The notes under the pieces are model-generated. The model was not told the origin of the DNA and did no database searches. It saw nothing but the letters and a program-made list of their open reading frames with translations. Below, piece by piece: positions 49,816-59,027 of a stretch of 64,000 nucleotides of DNA. The position numbers and the translations under genes are program-made. Source of the stretch: Hypholoma sublateritium FD-334 SS-4. Its lineage: Eukaryota > Basidiomycota > Agaricomycetes > Agaricales > Strophariaceae. The stretch's first letter is position 1; each line of letters opens with the position of its first letter. The DNA lies in assembly GCA_000827495.1 (NCBI GenBank), contig KN817519.1:388462-452461 (forward strand), read 5' to 3'.

Positions 49816-51897
49816 TACAAAATAGGAAAATAGTACGATAGTAAAGGTTCTTCGATTTGTAGTTCGAAATAGCGTTCCCACATATATATATAGCATCCTT
49901 AGGTAACGACATAGTGCTACATAGCGCTATAGAGACCCTGATAGTCCTCTATAGTGCTATAGAGGTCCCGAGGCATACTATACTGTGCTTGTAACTTCCC
50001 ATGCACAACTACATAACATTATAAACCTCTATGTATTGCTGGATATTCTATCAATGCATTAGAATGCGCACANTTAAAAGTAGTTGATAAATATTATATT
50101 TTTTGAGTGCTACAGATACATGAAAGCTTGTAATATTGTAGCTAATTGGCCACCCGTATCATTGACCTGCCATCTGTGTCGGAAGGGGTGGATGGGGGCA
50201 CCAGCGGTGATCTGGGTGCTCCGAGAAGGCACTGCGCACGAGCCCGCGAGCCGGTGGGTCGGCGGCGGCGGTAGAGCGGCGGTCATTGGCGACGACGGTC
50301 GCTCTCTCTGGGCTCGCGAGCAGCTGGGGTCGGATGTCGGGTCAGCATGCGGTGCACACGCGGATGGAGGGGGGACATACCATGCGAAGGGCCATGCGCG
50401 GTGCTGAGAATGGTGCTCCTGCATCCGCGTGCGTCAGCGGCGGCATCGCGACACCAGCAGCGATCTGCTTACCTGGCGATGGATGACGACAGGCTGCGCC
50501 CCGCCCCGCGATGTGCGCTGCGTGCAGAACACGTCAGCAGGCACCGTGCGGGCGGATGGACGGCGTGCAGCACATATCGCGCATATGGGCTGCGTGCATT
50601 GTGCGCCGTGGGCGCTGCTGCGCAGAGTCGGGGCGCGCGGTGTGGAGAGACGCCGCGCCGCTCTGTCAAGCGCGCAGGCAGGCGCGGTGCGATGTGGACA
50701 CCGCACGCTGCGTCCCTCGGCCTGCAGAAGCCGGCGGCGGTGGCGCAGCGCCCATCGACGACCACTGGGGTGGGGGTGGCGAGCCCTGGAAAGAGGAGAG
50801 GCGCGGCGCTCAGTGCGCATGCTGCCGTCGGCGGGACACTCACCTGTGCCTGCTGTGCGTCNGACGCCGNGCCTGTGACCCCTCGCCCCTCGACGCTCCC
50901 NTCCCAGCCCCGCCGACCTGTCTGCACCCGCCCGCAGCGCCCACTAGTCGTGTCGCGCCCATTTCATCGCTCCGGCGTCGGCGCNGAACGGCGCGGCGCC
51001 TCGCGCCGTGTGGATCTGCGCCGTCAGTCAGCGACGAAGAGCACGGGCAGATGTGGGGCTTACCATGTGTTTGGAGCACGCGCGCCGCGTCTGTCGCGAG
51101 GGAGGATGTTGGGTGCTGCACTGCGCGGGAGGTGCTGGTCGCGCCATGGAGAGGCGGCGCAGTCGGCGCGCTCAAGAGCGGGCGGGATGTATGGTGTACC
51201 AGCTGGGACACTGCTCTTGCACTGCTCAGGTGCGGGGTAGGTCATACCGCCGCCGCGGGCATCGTGCGCCTGCTCGCATGGCCGCTGTTCAGGGCGGCTG
51301 GGGCGCTGCTGGGGGATCGCTTCGAGGTTGCGGGTGGCGGAGGTCGATCTTGGAGGCGGGTCTGAGGCGCGAGGCCGACGACGTGGCGAGGAAAGAAGCG
51401 GTGATGCTGAATTACCATTTCTGAATTTCAACCTATTTAGGGCAGGTAAATGACACTTCGCGAAATACAGCAGAGGCCGTGTGAATTCTGTACCAAGCGG
51501 CGCGGCGGACGGCCCATCGACAATGACGACGATGGCTGGTGGAGCTGCCACGTGGAGTGCGAAGGTCCCGGGGCTGGTCTCGGCCTTCGACGACGGACGA
51601 CGGGTGATTGGGAAAACAGAAATTTGTGCCNACTTGGCACAGGTTTCGCATGATGGCACTCTGTAAATAAGACGTGTACTATAAAATAATTGAAATATAA
51701 ACTATTGNGTGCGATATAAGCCAATAAGAGACTAATAGTGGATATAGCAGTCACATACGTCCACATAGCGCATAATAGCAATTTTGTCAGTGTATATAGA
51801 CTACATAGCAACCATATAACCCTATAGGCACTATATAGTGGCCCTGTTGCTCCCCAAAGTACACTAAAATAGATGATACACTCAAGTGCGGCTATAT
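49796..51897. repeat. GC-rich block with AT-rich palindromic flanks, possible insertion
   Basis: AT-rich flanks (49800-50110, 51660-51890) full of TATAGTGC/GCACTATA words surround a very GC-rich core (about 50150-51400). The 9-mer CGGCTATAT occurs at both outer borders (49795-49803 and 51889-51897), as a target duplication might. No terminal inverted repeat was found next to these copies. The core is open in five frames at once, the usual effect of high GC, so no gene is called. A short Cys-rich stretch at 51450-51600 (CEFCTKRRGGRP, WWSCHVEC) may be a remnant. Confidence 0.4.
49946..49965. repeat. perfect short palindrome
   Basis: Nine-base arms CCTCTATAG and CTATAGAGG with a 2 nt centre. 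One of several TATAG-type palindromes in this AT-rich flank. Confidence 0.6.
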
Positions 51898-51913
51898 TTT
51901 ACGCCGAAATACC

Positions 51914-53251
51914 GTGGTACATCAATCTAGAGCTTCGTGGAGATATCAGTCGCTATTATTTTTAGCCCATCACTATGACATAGTATGGGAAAAAACTGAA
52001 TTTGCTGATGAACTCGAGAACATCGTCGCAACCTTCCGTGAGCGGAAGTGCGGGCAATCCGAAGCGTTCTCGAAGATTGTCCGAATCCTCGACGGCCGAG
52101 ACGAGCTCTCCGGAGATCAAAAGGATCAAATTATCTCAATCTTCAGTTCAGAGATCACATCCGTCCAAGCCGAATTTGATAGATCGGCTCAACAAGGACG
52201 GAGTGCCACTGGTGCATCGGATCGCGAACGTCGAGATGAAGTTAGACGAGGCAAAAGGCGACAACACGACGACCCCCCTCGAGCCACTGGAACGCCTGTT
52301 CGTTCCGGGCTCAACAGGGAACCCGTCGGCGCCTCCGTCGAACCAATCTCCGACAAGCGCGACTCTCGTCAATCCAAGCGCGCTCGTTCCCCCAGTCCTG
52401 GGGACGATTCCAGCGCTTCTGACTCGAATGAACGTTCAGCCAAACGAGCTCGTGTCCACATCTCAGACATGCCATGGGCTTCGCGATCCCGCATGCAATT
52501 TGAGCCGTCTCCCGAGCCCGTCCTCAATCCACACTGTGAAGAAACGTGCCGAATCCTCGAGGTCTACGCCCGAGATTTGCGAAAGTCACGCGAACTCCTC
52601 AAGACAAGAGGAAAGGGTAAACCGCGAGGTTTTCCCACCTCTCAATGGAAGCGAATTTTTGCGGGAGAGCCTGTCGACCTCGACGCCGTCCTCTCGTCTA
52701 TCAATTGCATCTCATTTGATGAAGAGAGAACGGCTCGCTTTGGAGACAAAGAGCTCAGCTTTACGGTCCCTGAGACAAAACGGCATGTCCGAACACACGC
52801 TGATTGGGTTTCTGCCTGGGATAAAACCGTCGCCGCCACCAGTTTCTTATTCCCCCACAGAAGGCGCGAACTCTGGACCTATCGCGACGACATTAACGAG
52901 GAATTTCTGTGCCAACCCGACGTCACACAGCACCACAGAATCATTCAGTATGACAGGGCTGTCCGTATCATCGTCGGCGGGGGCGAAGAGCATCGCCTCA
53001 CCGACATCAACACCTTCCGAAGCGTCTACAACGCGATCATCGTCAACGATGCGCCCAGCGTCACCCGCTCAGGCACCGGGCGCTCNCAACCCGTGCCGAG
53101 AGCATCCGGAAGCAAAACGGAAGTCTGCCGCAACTATAATAGCGCCCGCGGATGCAAAAATCCGGATGGGGAATGCCGCTTTAGGCACATCTGCAGCGGA
53201 TGCAAGAAATCGGGCCACGGGAAGTCGGACTGTAATGGAGGAAAGGAATGA
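51914..53251 (+). CDS. gag-like zinc-finger ORF of the YR retrotransposon
   Basis: About 445 residues. The N-terminal part is helical (EFADELENIVATFRERKCGQ, ILDGRDELSGDQKDQIISIF). A basic, Ser-rich middle follows, then a conserved-looking block WASRSRMQFEPSPEP through RRELWTYRDDINEEFLCQPD. The C-terminus has a CCCH finger (CRNYNSARGCKNPDGECRFRH) and then a zinc knuckle CSGCKKSGHGKSDC (CX2CX4HX4C), as in nucleic-acid-binding Gag proteins. The open frame begins with GTG and has no early ATG, so the true start may be upstream or lost through the insertion at 49.8-51.9 kb. The stop TGA (53249-53251) overlaps the next ORF. One unresolved base lies at about 53086. Confidence 0.72.
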   Translation: MVHQSRASWRYQSLLFLAHHYDIVWEKTEFADELENIVATFRERKCGQSEAFSKIVRILDGRDELSGDQKDQIISIFSSEITSVQAEFDRSAQQGRSATGASDRERRDEVRRGKRRQHDDPPRATGTPVRSGLNREPVGASVEPISDKRDSRQSKRARSPSPGDDSSASDSNERSAKRARVHISDMPWASRSRMQFEPSPEPVLNPHCEETCRILEVYARDLRKSRELLKTRGKGKPRGFPTSQWKRIFAGEPVDLDAVLSSINCISFDEERTARFGDKELSFTVPETKRHVRTHADWVSAWDKTVAATSFLFPHRRRELWTYRDDINEEFLCQPDVTQHHRIIQYDRAVRIIVGGGEEHRLTDINTFRSVYNAIIVNDAPSVTRSGTGRXQPVPRASGSKTEVCRNYNSARGCKNPDGECRFRHICSGCKKSGHGKSDCNGGKE

Positions 53252-55136
53252 ACGAGTTGGTTTTCGCCCAAAGTATCTGCGTCACAATCTATGGCCTATA
53301 GACTCATCCTCTCGACTCTCCCCTACGACGGCCACTTGGTCCGAAACCGCCTCGCCGCTTCCACGCCCATCTATTTCTGACCTCAATAATCCCACCGCTA
53401 ATTCCACGATCTCACGCTACCCCGAGCTTTTCGCCATCGTTTCGCCCATCAACGTCGACGTGTTCGAAAATCTTCTTTCTTCTCATCCCAACCAACCCTT
53501 TGTCAAATCAGTATGCGTCGGCCTCCGCGAGGGCTTCTGGCCTTGGGCTGATACCCAGATGGACGGCTATCCCCACACTTACGACGCATCCAAACCAACT
53601 CCCAAAGACCCGGAACGAGCGGCATTCTTGCGTGAACAACGCGACATCGAAATATCGAAACGACGTTTTTCCCCGTCATTTGGGTCTGAATTACTGCCCG
53701 GAATGCACTCGGCCCCTATTCACGCCGTACCGAAGTCAGATGGGGCGGGACTGCGAATGGTCACCGACCATAGTTCGGGCGAATTTCCGCTCAACAGCAT
53801 GATCGCGCATGCTGAGGTCGAGGGATACCCGCTTGACAACATGAGGCACGTAGGCGAGTTCCTGCTTCACGCGCGCGCATCGTTACCGACCGACGTTCGA
53901 CTAACGATGTGGAAATCGGACATTGCGGAAGCTTATCGACTATGTCCAATGCACCCACTGTGGCAAATCCGACAAATAAACACCATCGACGGACTGCGCC
54001 ACGTCGACCGCAACAATGCGTTTGGAAGCTGCGCTTCCGGCGCCATCTTCATCGCGTTCAATAGCCTTGTGGCTTGGATCGCGAAGAACAAATTGGGTTT
54101 TGACTACCTCGGGACGTACGTCGACGATTCGTTCGGCGTCGACGTCGAAGGCGAGGTCGAATTTTATTCCCCGTATGTCTGCTTCCTTCCCAAGCACCAG
54201 AAACGCCTGCTCGACCTGTGGGATACCCTTGGCATCCCCCACAAACAGAAAAAGCAGACATCCGGCAGCCCGTTGACGATCATCGGCATTGACGTCGATC
54301 CCAACGAAATGACCCTCTCGTTGCCCGACAGCGCGAAACAAAAATTGGTCGACGAACTATTGCTCTGGTCTACGGAACCACCAAAGAAAGTCGACGGGAA
54401 ACTCCCTGAAGGCGCTCGCCTACACGTCCACTTCAAGTTGCGTCGCTGGCTGCAGCTCCAAGGGTGGTTGAACTGGTCATTCAACGTCTTCGGCCTCCTC
54501 AAGCCGTGCCTGAACCTGCTATACGACAAAACAGCGGGGAAGTACGTCCCGGATCGCCGTGTCTACACCAACACCGCAATCCGCGCCGACTTGCGATGGG
54601 CTCTCAATCATATCCGAAATGCCCGCGGAGTAGAGATGATTGAGGCACGTCAATGGGGACCCGACGACGCTACAATCACAGTCTATTGCGACGCCTCCCT
54701 CTCTGGTCTCGGCTTTTGGATTCGGAATTCGAACACAGGATTCTTTGCGACCATTCCTGCCTTTTCGAACGCCGACACCGAAGCCGACAGAATCATATTT
54801 CACTACGAGGCCCTGTGCCTCGTCTCGGCGCTCAATCACGCGCATCTCATATCCTCCAATCGCTCTAAAATTCTGATGTACACCGACAACTCGAATGTGT
54901 TCGACATCTTCAACTCCTTTCGCGGAAACTCGGACATGAATGAATTGCTGAAGTGTGCGGCTGACATCCTGATCGACGGCGACCACTCGCTCCGCGTCAT
55001 CCACATCCCAGGCGTCAACAATACTGTGGCTGACGCTCTCTCTCGAGGAGAATTTAAGCGTGTGATTGACGCTTCTCCCGGCCTCATCATCCGCCCCTTC
55101 CAACCCCTTTCTTTCTCGCCCAACTGCGAAAACTAA
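53235..55136 (+). CDS. reverse transcriptase-RNase H of the YR retrotransposon
   Basis: Start chosen at ATG 53235, overlapping the gag-like stop by 17 bp in another frame; the frame is open further upstream but that part is a shadow of gag. RT motifs: HAVPKSDGAGLRMVTDHSSG, WKSDIAEAYRLCPMHPLWQI, RNNAFGSCASGAIF and the catalytic LGTYVDDSFGVDV. LTIIGIDVDPNEMTLSLP follows. RNase H has YCDASLSGLGFW, HYEALCLVSALNHA, LMYTDNSNVFDIFN and HIPGVNNTVADALSRG, so the acidic residues are all present. About 633 residues with no internal stop. The TAA at 55134-55136 shares its last base with the ATG of the recombinase ORF. Confidence 0.88.
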   Translation: MEERNERVGFRPKYLRHNLWPIDSSSRLSPTTATWSETASPLPRPSISDLNNPTANSTISRYPELFAIVSPINVDVFENLLSSHPNQPFVKSVCVGLREGFWPWADTQMDGYPHTYDASKPTPKDPERAAFLREQRDIEISKRRFSPSFGSELLPGMHSAPIHAVPKSDGAGLRMVTDHSSGEFPLNSMIAHAEVEGYPLDNMRHVGEFLLHARASLPTDVRLTMWKSDIAEAYRLCPMHPLWQIRQINTIDGLRHVDRNNAFGSCASGAIFIAFNSLVAWIAKNKLGFDYLGTYVDDSFGVDVEGEVEFYSPYVCFLPKHQKRLLDLWDTLGIPHKQKKQTSGSPLTIIGIDVDPNEMTLSLPDSAKQKLVDELLLWSTEPPKKVDGKLPEGARLHVHFKLRRWLQLQGWLNWSFNVFGLLKPCLNLLYDKTAGKYVPDRRVYTNTAIRADLRWALNHIRNARGVEMIEARQWGPDDATITVYCDASLSGLGFWIRNSNTGFFATIPAFSNADTEADRIIFHYEALCLVSALNHAHLISSNRSKILMYTDNSNVFDIFNSFRGNSDMNELLKCAADILIDGDHSLRVIHIPGVNNTVADALSRGEFKRVIDASPGLIIRPFQPLSFSPNCEN

Positions 55137-55197
55137 TGTTCCCTGGACCCACCATCCCAAACAGGCAACCTCACCGCGAGCCCTGGTCGCGTGAGCG

Positions 55198-55205
55198 CCT
55201 AATGT
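55198..55205 (+). repeat. left target-site duplication CCTAATGT
   Basis: Identical to the 8 bp at 56371-56378, on the other side of the hAT-type element. Confidence 0.9.
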
Positions 55206-56370
55206 TAGTGATGTGCGGGCTCGGGCTTGGCCTGAAAGCCCCGGCTTGGGCTTCAAAGCCCGGGCTTAGGCCCACCAATATTGCGAGCCGGGCCCGAAGC
55301 CCTCAGGAAGGCCTGGCCCGGCCGGGCTCGGGCTTAAGCCCGGGCTTTGGTCACGTGTGCAGGGTTTTGTGCTAGATACCATAGAGGACGTGCATAGCAA
55401 GCAATTTACATCATTAAATATAATATATTCACTCTACTATTAACGTCACGAGCATGGTGGAACAATTAGAGGCGGTACGACTGCACGAGGGACGTAGCGC
55501 GTCCACAGGGCGCTGTGTTTGCACATGCTGACGTCGGCGGCGTGATTATATTGTGTCGCGCGTCGAAAACCGTGGAGTTACCTATTGTGGTTTGCTCCAT
55601 GTCCCGTGATAGTTCCGCGTCGCGCGAGCCTGCGCACAGAGACGCGACGGAACATGCGGGCGCATCAGCGCCGCCTGGGCGCTGCGTCGTAAATGGTATC
55701 TTCGCTCGAAAGAAGCTGAGCAAGTGGGCGGTGAGAGGAGGAGCGGGCACATACCTCGTGCTCATGGTCCCTCAAGGACACAGCCTTCCTGTCGCCGTTC
55801 CCGCTGGTCTCTCATCCACGTCCATGTGCACACCAACAACGTCAGTCTTGTGCACGCGCGGCATACTGTGACGTACGCGCCAGCAGCGCCGGGTACATGT
55901 GAGCGTGATGCACCGGTCACGGCTTCACGAGCGAGGTGGTGGTGGAACTGGGTTACTCAGGATGCGCATCGAGTGCTGAGCGGCCCTAGTTGTACGCTGG
56001 AGCGAGTAGTGGGATGGGGCGACGGTGGAGCAGGCTGTTGGTATTCAACATACCACAAAATCGACGACGCGCGTCGTCCAGAGACGTCACGTGCACGTGC
56101 GGCATATGCCGATGCATCGCAAACATCATTGCGTACCGTTTCGAGGCCATAATTCACCTATAAATTAGTATAATTCATGCCTTTCGATGAAAAAAAAAAT
56201 CGTGCAGAGTCAGACAAAAGCCCGGGCTGAGGCCCCGGCTTCGGGCTTTTGAAACCTTCGAGCCGAGCCGTAGGCCCGCTGAAGCCCGCCGTCGGGCCCG
56301 GCTTGGCCCGGCCTAAATGGGCTCGGCTTGGCCCGGCTTCGGGCTTGAGGCCCGAGCCTGCACATCACTA
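55206..56370. mobile_element. non-autonomous hAT-type DNA transposon, 1,165 bp
   Basis: Flanked by an 8 bp target duplication CCTAATGT. Outer ends are TAGTGATGTGCGGGCTCGGG on the left and its inverted copy on the right with one mismatch (G to A at position 12). The TAGTG start fits the hAT terminal rule. Inversion continues, with mismatches, for about 145-155 bp (55206-55352 and 56216-56370), built of many CCCGGGCTT/GGCTCGGGCTT subterminal words in both orientations. The interior (about 55360-56210) encodes no transposase; open frames there are compositional. It sits inside the YR recombinase ORF, so it is younger than that element. Confidence 0.9.
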
Positions 56371-56378
56371 CCTAATGT
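56371..56378 (+). repeat. right target-site duplication CCTAATGT
   Basis: Matches 55198-55205 exactly. Confidence 0.9.
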
Positions 56379-57450
56379 ATGAAAGAGCTATCGCTATGGG
56401 CAACGCAATTGATTCCACTTCTCGCTACACGTACGGCTCTGCCCTGAATTCCTACCTCACTTTTGTCCGCATCCATAACATTCCCGTTGATCCCACCGAA
56501 GAAACCCTATCATTTTTCACTGTCTACACATCCAACTTCATCCAACCCCGTTCTGTCGCTTCTTATCTCTCAGGCGTCTGCAATCAACTCGAACCGTGGT
56601 TCCCAAATGTCCATGCCGCGCGAAGGTCCATGATCGTGACACGAACATTGGAAGGCTGTCTTCGCCTCAAAAGTGTGCCGGTGTCGCGCAAGCGACCCCT
56701 TTCCCTCGACGACCTTCAGATTGTCCTTTCCCACTTCCATCAGAACCCTTCTCATGACGACCTTCTCTTCATTTCCATGCTCTTAACGGGATTTTTTGCA
56801 TTGATGCGCCTCGGCGAGCTCACTTTTGCCGACAACCCGCGTTTACGCAACTGGCGCAAGGTCTCTCGCCGTTCGACAGTAACCTTCAACGACATCCAAT
56901 ACTCTTTTCATTTACCTTCCCACAAGGCCGACCGTTTCTTTGAGGGAAGCACGATCATCGTCCGCAAACTACAGTATCGCCACAATCCTTTACATCATTT
57001 CCGCGCCTACTTGACTTCCCGTGACCACCTCTTTCCTTATGCATCGCCTCTCTGGTTGACCTCGACCGCCATGGTTCCTACCCGCCAATTCTTCATAACC
57101 CGCCTGCGTCGTTTCTTCGATCGCGACATCGCTGGGCAGTCCATGCGAGCAGGAGGAGCAACGTCGTTGGCCGAACACGCAGTCTCGCCTACGCTCATCC
57201 AAGCGATGGGACGCTGGTCCTCGGAGGCATTCAAAATTTACGTACGCAAACATCCCGTTTTACTTCACGCACTTCTGTTTGGCGCGGACCATTAATTTCC
57301 TTCCTTTATTTTCCTTAATCTTATCCACCACAGACTATTTCTCAATACTCCACATCATTTTATCGTCTCCTCATGATCACATTTCACGCTCATCTTATCT
57401 TTCAAAAAAAAAAAAAAAAAAAATCTCTTTTAGCCCTACCTACGAAAAAA

Positions 57451-57468
57451 TTACATCTTTTGGGGCCG
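57451..57468 (+). repeat. 18-mer directly left of the assembly gap
   Basis: TTACATCTTTTGGGGCCG, identical to 57983-58000 on the other side of the gap. Confidence 0.85.
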
Positions 57469-57982
57469 NNNNNNNNNNNNNNNNNNNNNNNNNNNNNNNN
57501 NNNNNNNNNNNNNNNNNNNNNNNNNNNNNNNNNNNNNNNNNNNNNNNNNNNNNNNNNNNNNNNNNNNNNNNNNNNNNNNNNNNNNNNNNNNNNNNNNNNN
57601 NNNNNNNNNNNNNNNNNNNNNNNNNNNNNNNNNNNNNNNNNNNNNNNNNNNNNNNNNNNNNNNNNNNNNNNNNNNNNNNNNNNNNNNNNNNNNNNNNNNN
57701 NNNNNNNNNNNNNNNNNNNNNNNNNNNNNNNNNNNNNNNNNNNNNNNNNNNNNNNNNNNNNNNNNNNNNNNNNNNNNNNNNNNNNNNNNNNNNNNNNNNN
57801 NNNNNNNNNNNNNNNNNNNNNNNNNNNNNNNNNNNNNNNNNNNNNNNNNNNNNNNNNNNNNNNNNNNNNNNNNNNNNNNNNNNNNNNNNNNNNNNNNNNN
57901 NNNNNNNNNNNNNNNNNNNNNNNNNNNNNNNNNNNNNNNNNNNNNNNNNNNNNNNNNNNNNNNNNNNNNNNNNNNNNNNNNN
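57469..57982. other. assembly gap (514 N)
   Basis: Unresolved bases only. The same 18-mer flanks both sides, so the gap may hide terminal repeats of the retrotransposon or may be an unmerged overlap. Confidence 0.98.
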
Positions 57983-57993
57983 TTACATCTTTT

Positions 57994-58026
57994 GGGGCCG
58001 ACTGGCACTTCCATGCCGTCGGCCCC
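57994..58026. repeat. GC-rich hairpin at the gap edge
   Basis: Stem GGGGCCGAC (57994-58002) with GTCGGCCCC (58018-58026), a T bulge, an inner stem GGCA/TGCC and loop CTTCCA. The left arm starts inside the 18-mer repeated before the gap. Confidence 0.7.
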
Positions 58027-58027
58027 G

Positions 58028-58800
58028 CTTCGACCCTACACACTCCGCGTGACAACCTAAGGCCAAACAAGCATTGGGGCTTTAAAGTCAACTCCTTATG
58101 CGCGCTCCGCTCTGAGAGGAGCGACGCGTGACCTTGCTGTAAAGTAAGGTTCCCCACCCTCTGAATGACCTATATATAGTAAGTACTTCTCCTCTACACA
58201 CGCGCAAATAGTTTCTTACCGCAACGTTTTCATAAAATGTTCGTACAAAATCACGGGTTGTGTTTGGCTCTCATCCCTCGGTCCTCACACAGCCAAATAC
58301 CTTCTTACTGGGTGCTTTTCAGTAAATGTTCGTACATTTTTAAGGGTTGTGTTTGGTNTGTGTTTGGTTTGAACGCCCTTGTTAAATTACAATCGTTGCT
58401 CCCATGATCAATCGCTTAGATTGCTCTTCAGACTTCTTCTCAGCCCTCACACTCCCCATACTGCTTTTCATTCCCCCACTCACCCAACTGAATCTCTGCT
58501 TGTTTTCCTATGCTTTCTGTCATATTCTTCTTTTGTTTTTTTTGTTCAGTTGCTCTAGTCTCACCATATGATATATCCTTTCGCAGATACTCTGAAGGAT
58601 GACTCGGATGTTGGAAAAGGTCTTCGTCGAAGTCGCGCAGTAATCTGATTGTGTCCCTTCCTCGGCTCGACAGTGACACGTATGTGCTAAATGGTGACAG
58701 TTGAGTCTATAATGACATGCTCGATTGTCTGCCCTTGCGACTTGTAGTCCGTGAATGCATATCCGGGGGTTATGGAGTACTGGCTTACACTGCTTTAGTT
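58028..58800. other. right flank of the repeat island
   Basis: Contains the imperfect direct repeats annotated separately and one unresolved base at 58358. No convincing gene; a 79-codon minus-strand frame at 58440-58679 is left unassigned. Confidence 0.4.
58213..58355. repeat. pair of imperfect ~54 bp direct repeats with internal inverted arms
   Basis: 58213-58267 and 58301-58355 share ATGTTCGTACA, GGGTTGTGTTTGG and an upstream CTTAC, with scattered mismatches. Between them TTTGGCT (58263-58269) and AGCCAAA (58291-58297) are inverted. This looks like the end of a small repeat or transposon remnant. Confidence 0.55.
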
Positions 58801-59027
58801 AATACATGTTTAATTCGTTGATAGAAATAAATATTTATTTAAATGCTCAGCAAGGTCTTATCGCCAAGGGCGATGCTTTATTGCAGAAGCGCGTCTTCAA
58901 TTTAAATCACATGACCTGTAGCTTCATTGACCGTGTCCTTTTTGGGTGCGGTGCAGCCGGTCCGCCGCTTTTGGTTTGCCTCTACTTTTTTTCTATCGTT
59001 CATTTACCTCGAGAATCTACAGTCATT

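Larger units (their letters stand above)
55136..57295 (+). pseudogene. tyrosine recombinase ORF split by an hAT-type insertion
   Basis: The ORF begins at ATG 55136 (TAATG overlap with the RT stop), runs about 23 codons to 55205, is interrupted by the element 55206-56370, and resumes at 56371 in a frame that would be continuous if the insert and one target copy were absent. The 3' part is a tyrosine recombinase: SRYTYGSALNSYLTFVRIHN, SVASYLSGVCNQLEPWFPNV, box with Arg in LLTGFFALMRLGELTF, then GQSMRAGGATSLAEH and GRWSSEAFKIYVRKHPVL with the Arg and Tyr. At the HxxR motif the His is Gln (CAG, 57137-57139). Two lesions thus argue against activity, unless translation restarts at an ATG downstream of the insert (e.g. 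56377). Confidence 0.8.
49300..57470 (+). mobile_element. tyrosine-recombinase retrotransposon (DIRS/Ngaro-like), nested and gapped
   Basis: Three consecutive plus-strand coding units: a gag-like ORF with zinc fingers, a reverse transcriptase-RNase H ORF with a YVDD box, and a tyrosine recombinase ORF. An RT next to a YR instead of an integrase defines the DIRS order. No methyltransferase domain is seen after RNase H, which points to the Ngaro-like group (inference). The left end is unclear. The right end runs into a run of A (57406-57423) and an assembly gap. The element is interrupted by an hAT-type element at 55206-56370 and perhaps by another insertion at about 49804-51889. Single unresolved bases inside suggest a multi-copy repeat in the assembly. 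Confidence 0.8.

Noticed and set aside
50347..51365. Long overlapping open frames (up to ~297 codons) in the GC-rich block
   Set aside because: They are open in five frames at once, have repetitive Arg/Ala/Cys composition, no ATG-driven conserved domain and several unresolved bases; this is expected from GC content alone.
52002..53234. Upstream half of the 1,044-codon RT frame
   Set aside because: It lies opposite the gag-like ORF in another frame, is Ser/Pro-rich without domain content and starts with TTG; the RT start at 53235 is simpler.
56249..56376. Apparent N-terminus of the recombinase ORF
   Set aside because: It is encoded by the right terminal repeat of the hAT-type element and is therefore not part of the original protein.
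58440..58679. 79-codon minus-strand ORF in the right flank
   Set aside because: Low complexity (KKQKKN), no domain and no support from neighbours; could be a transposon remnant but cannot be supported.
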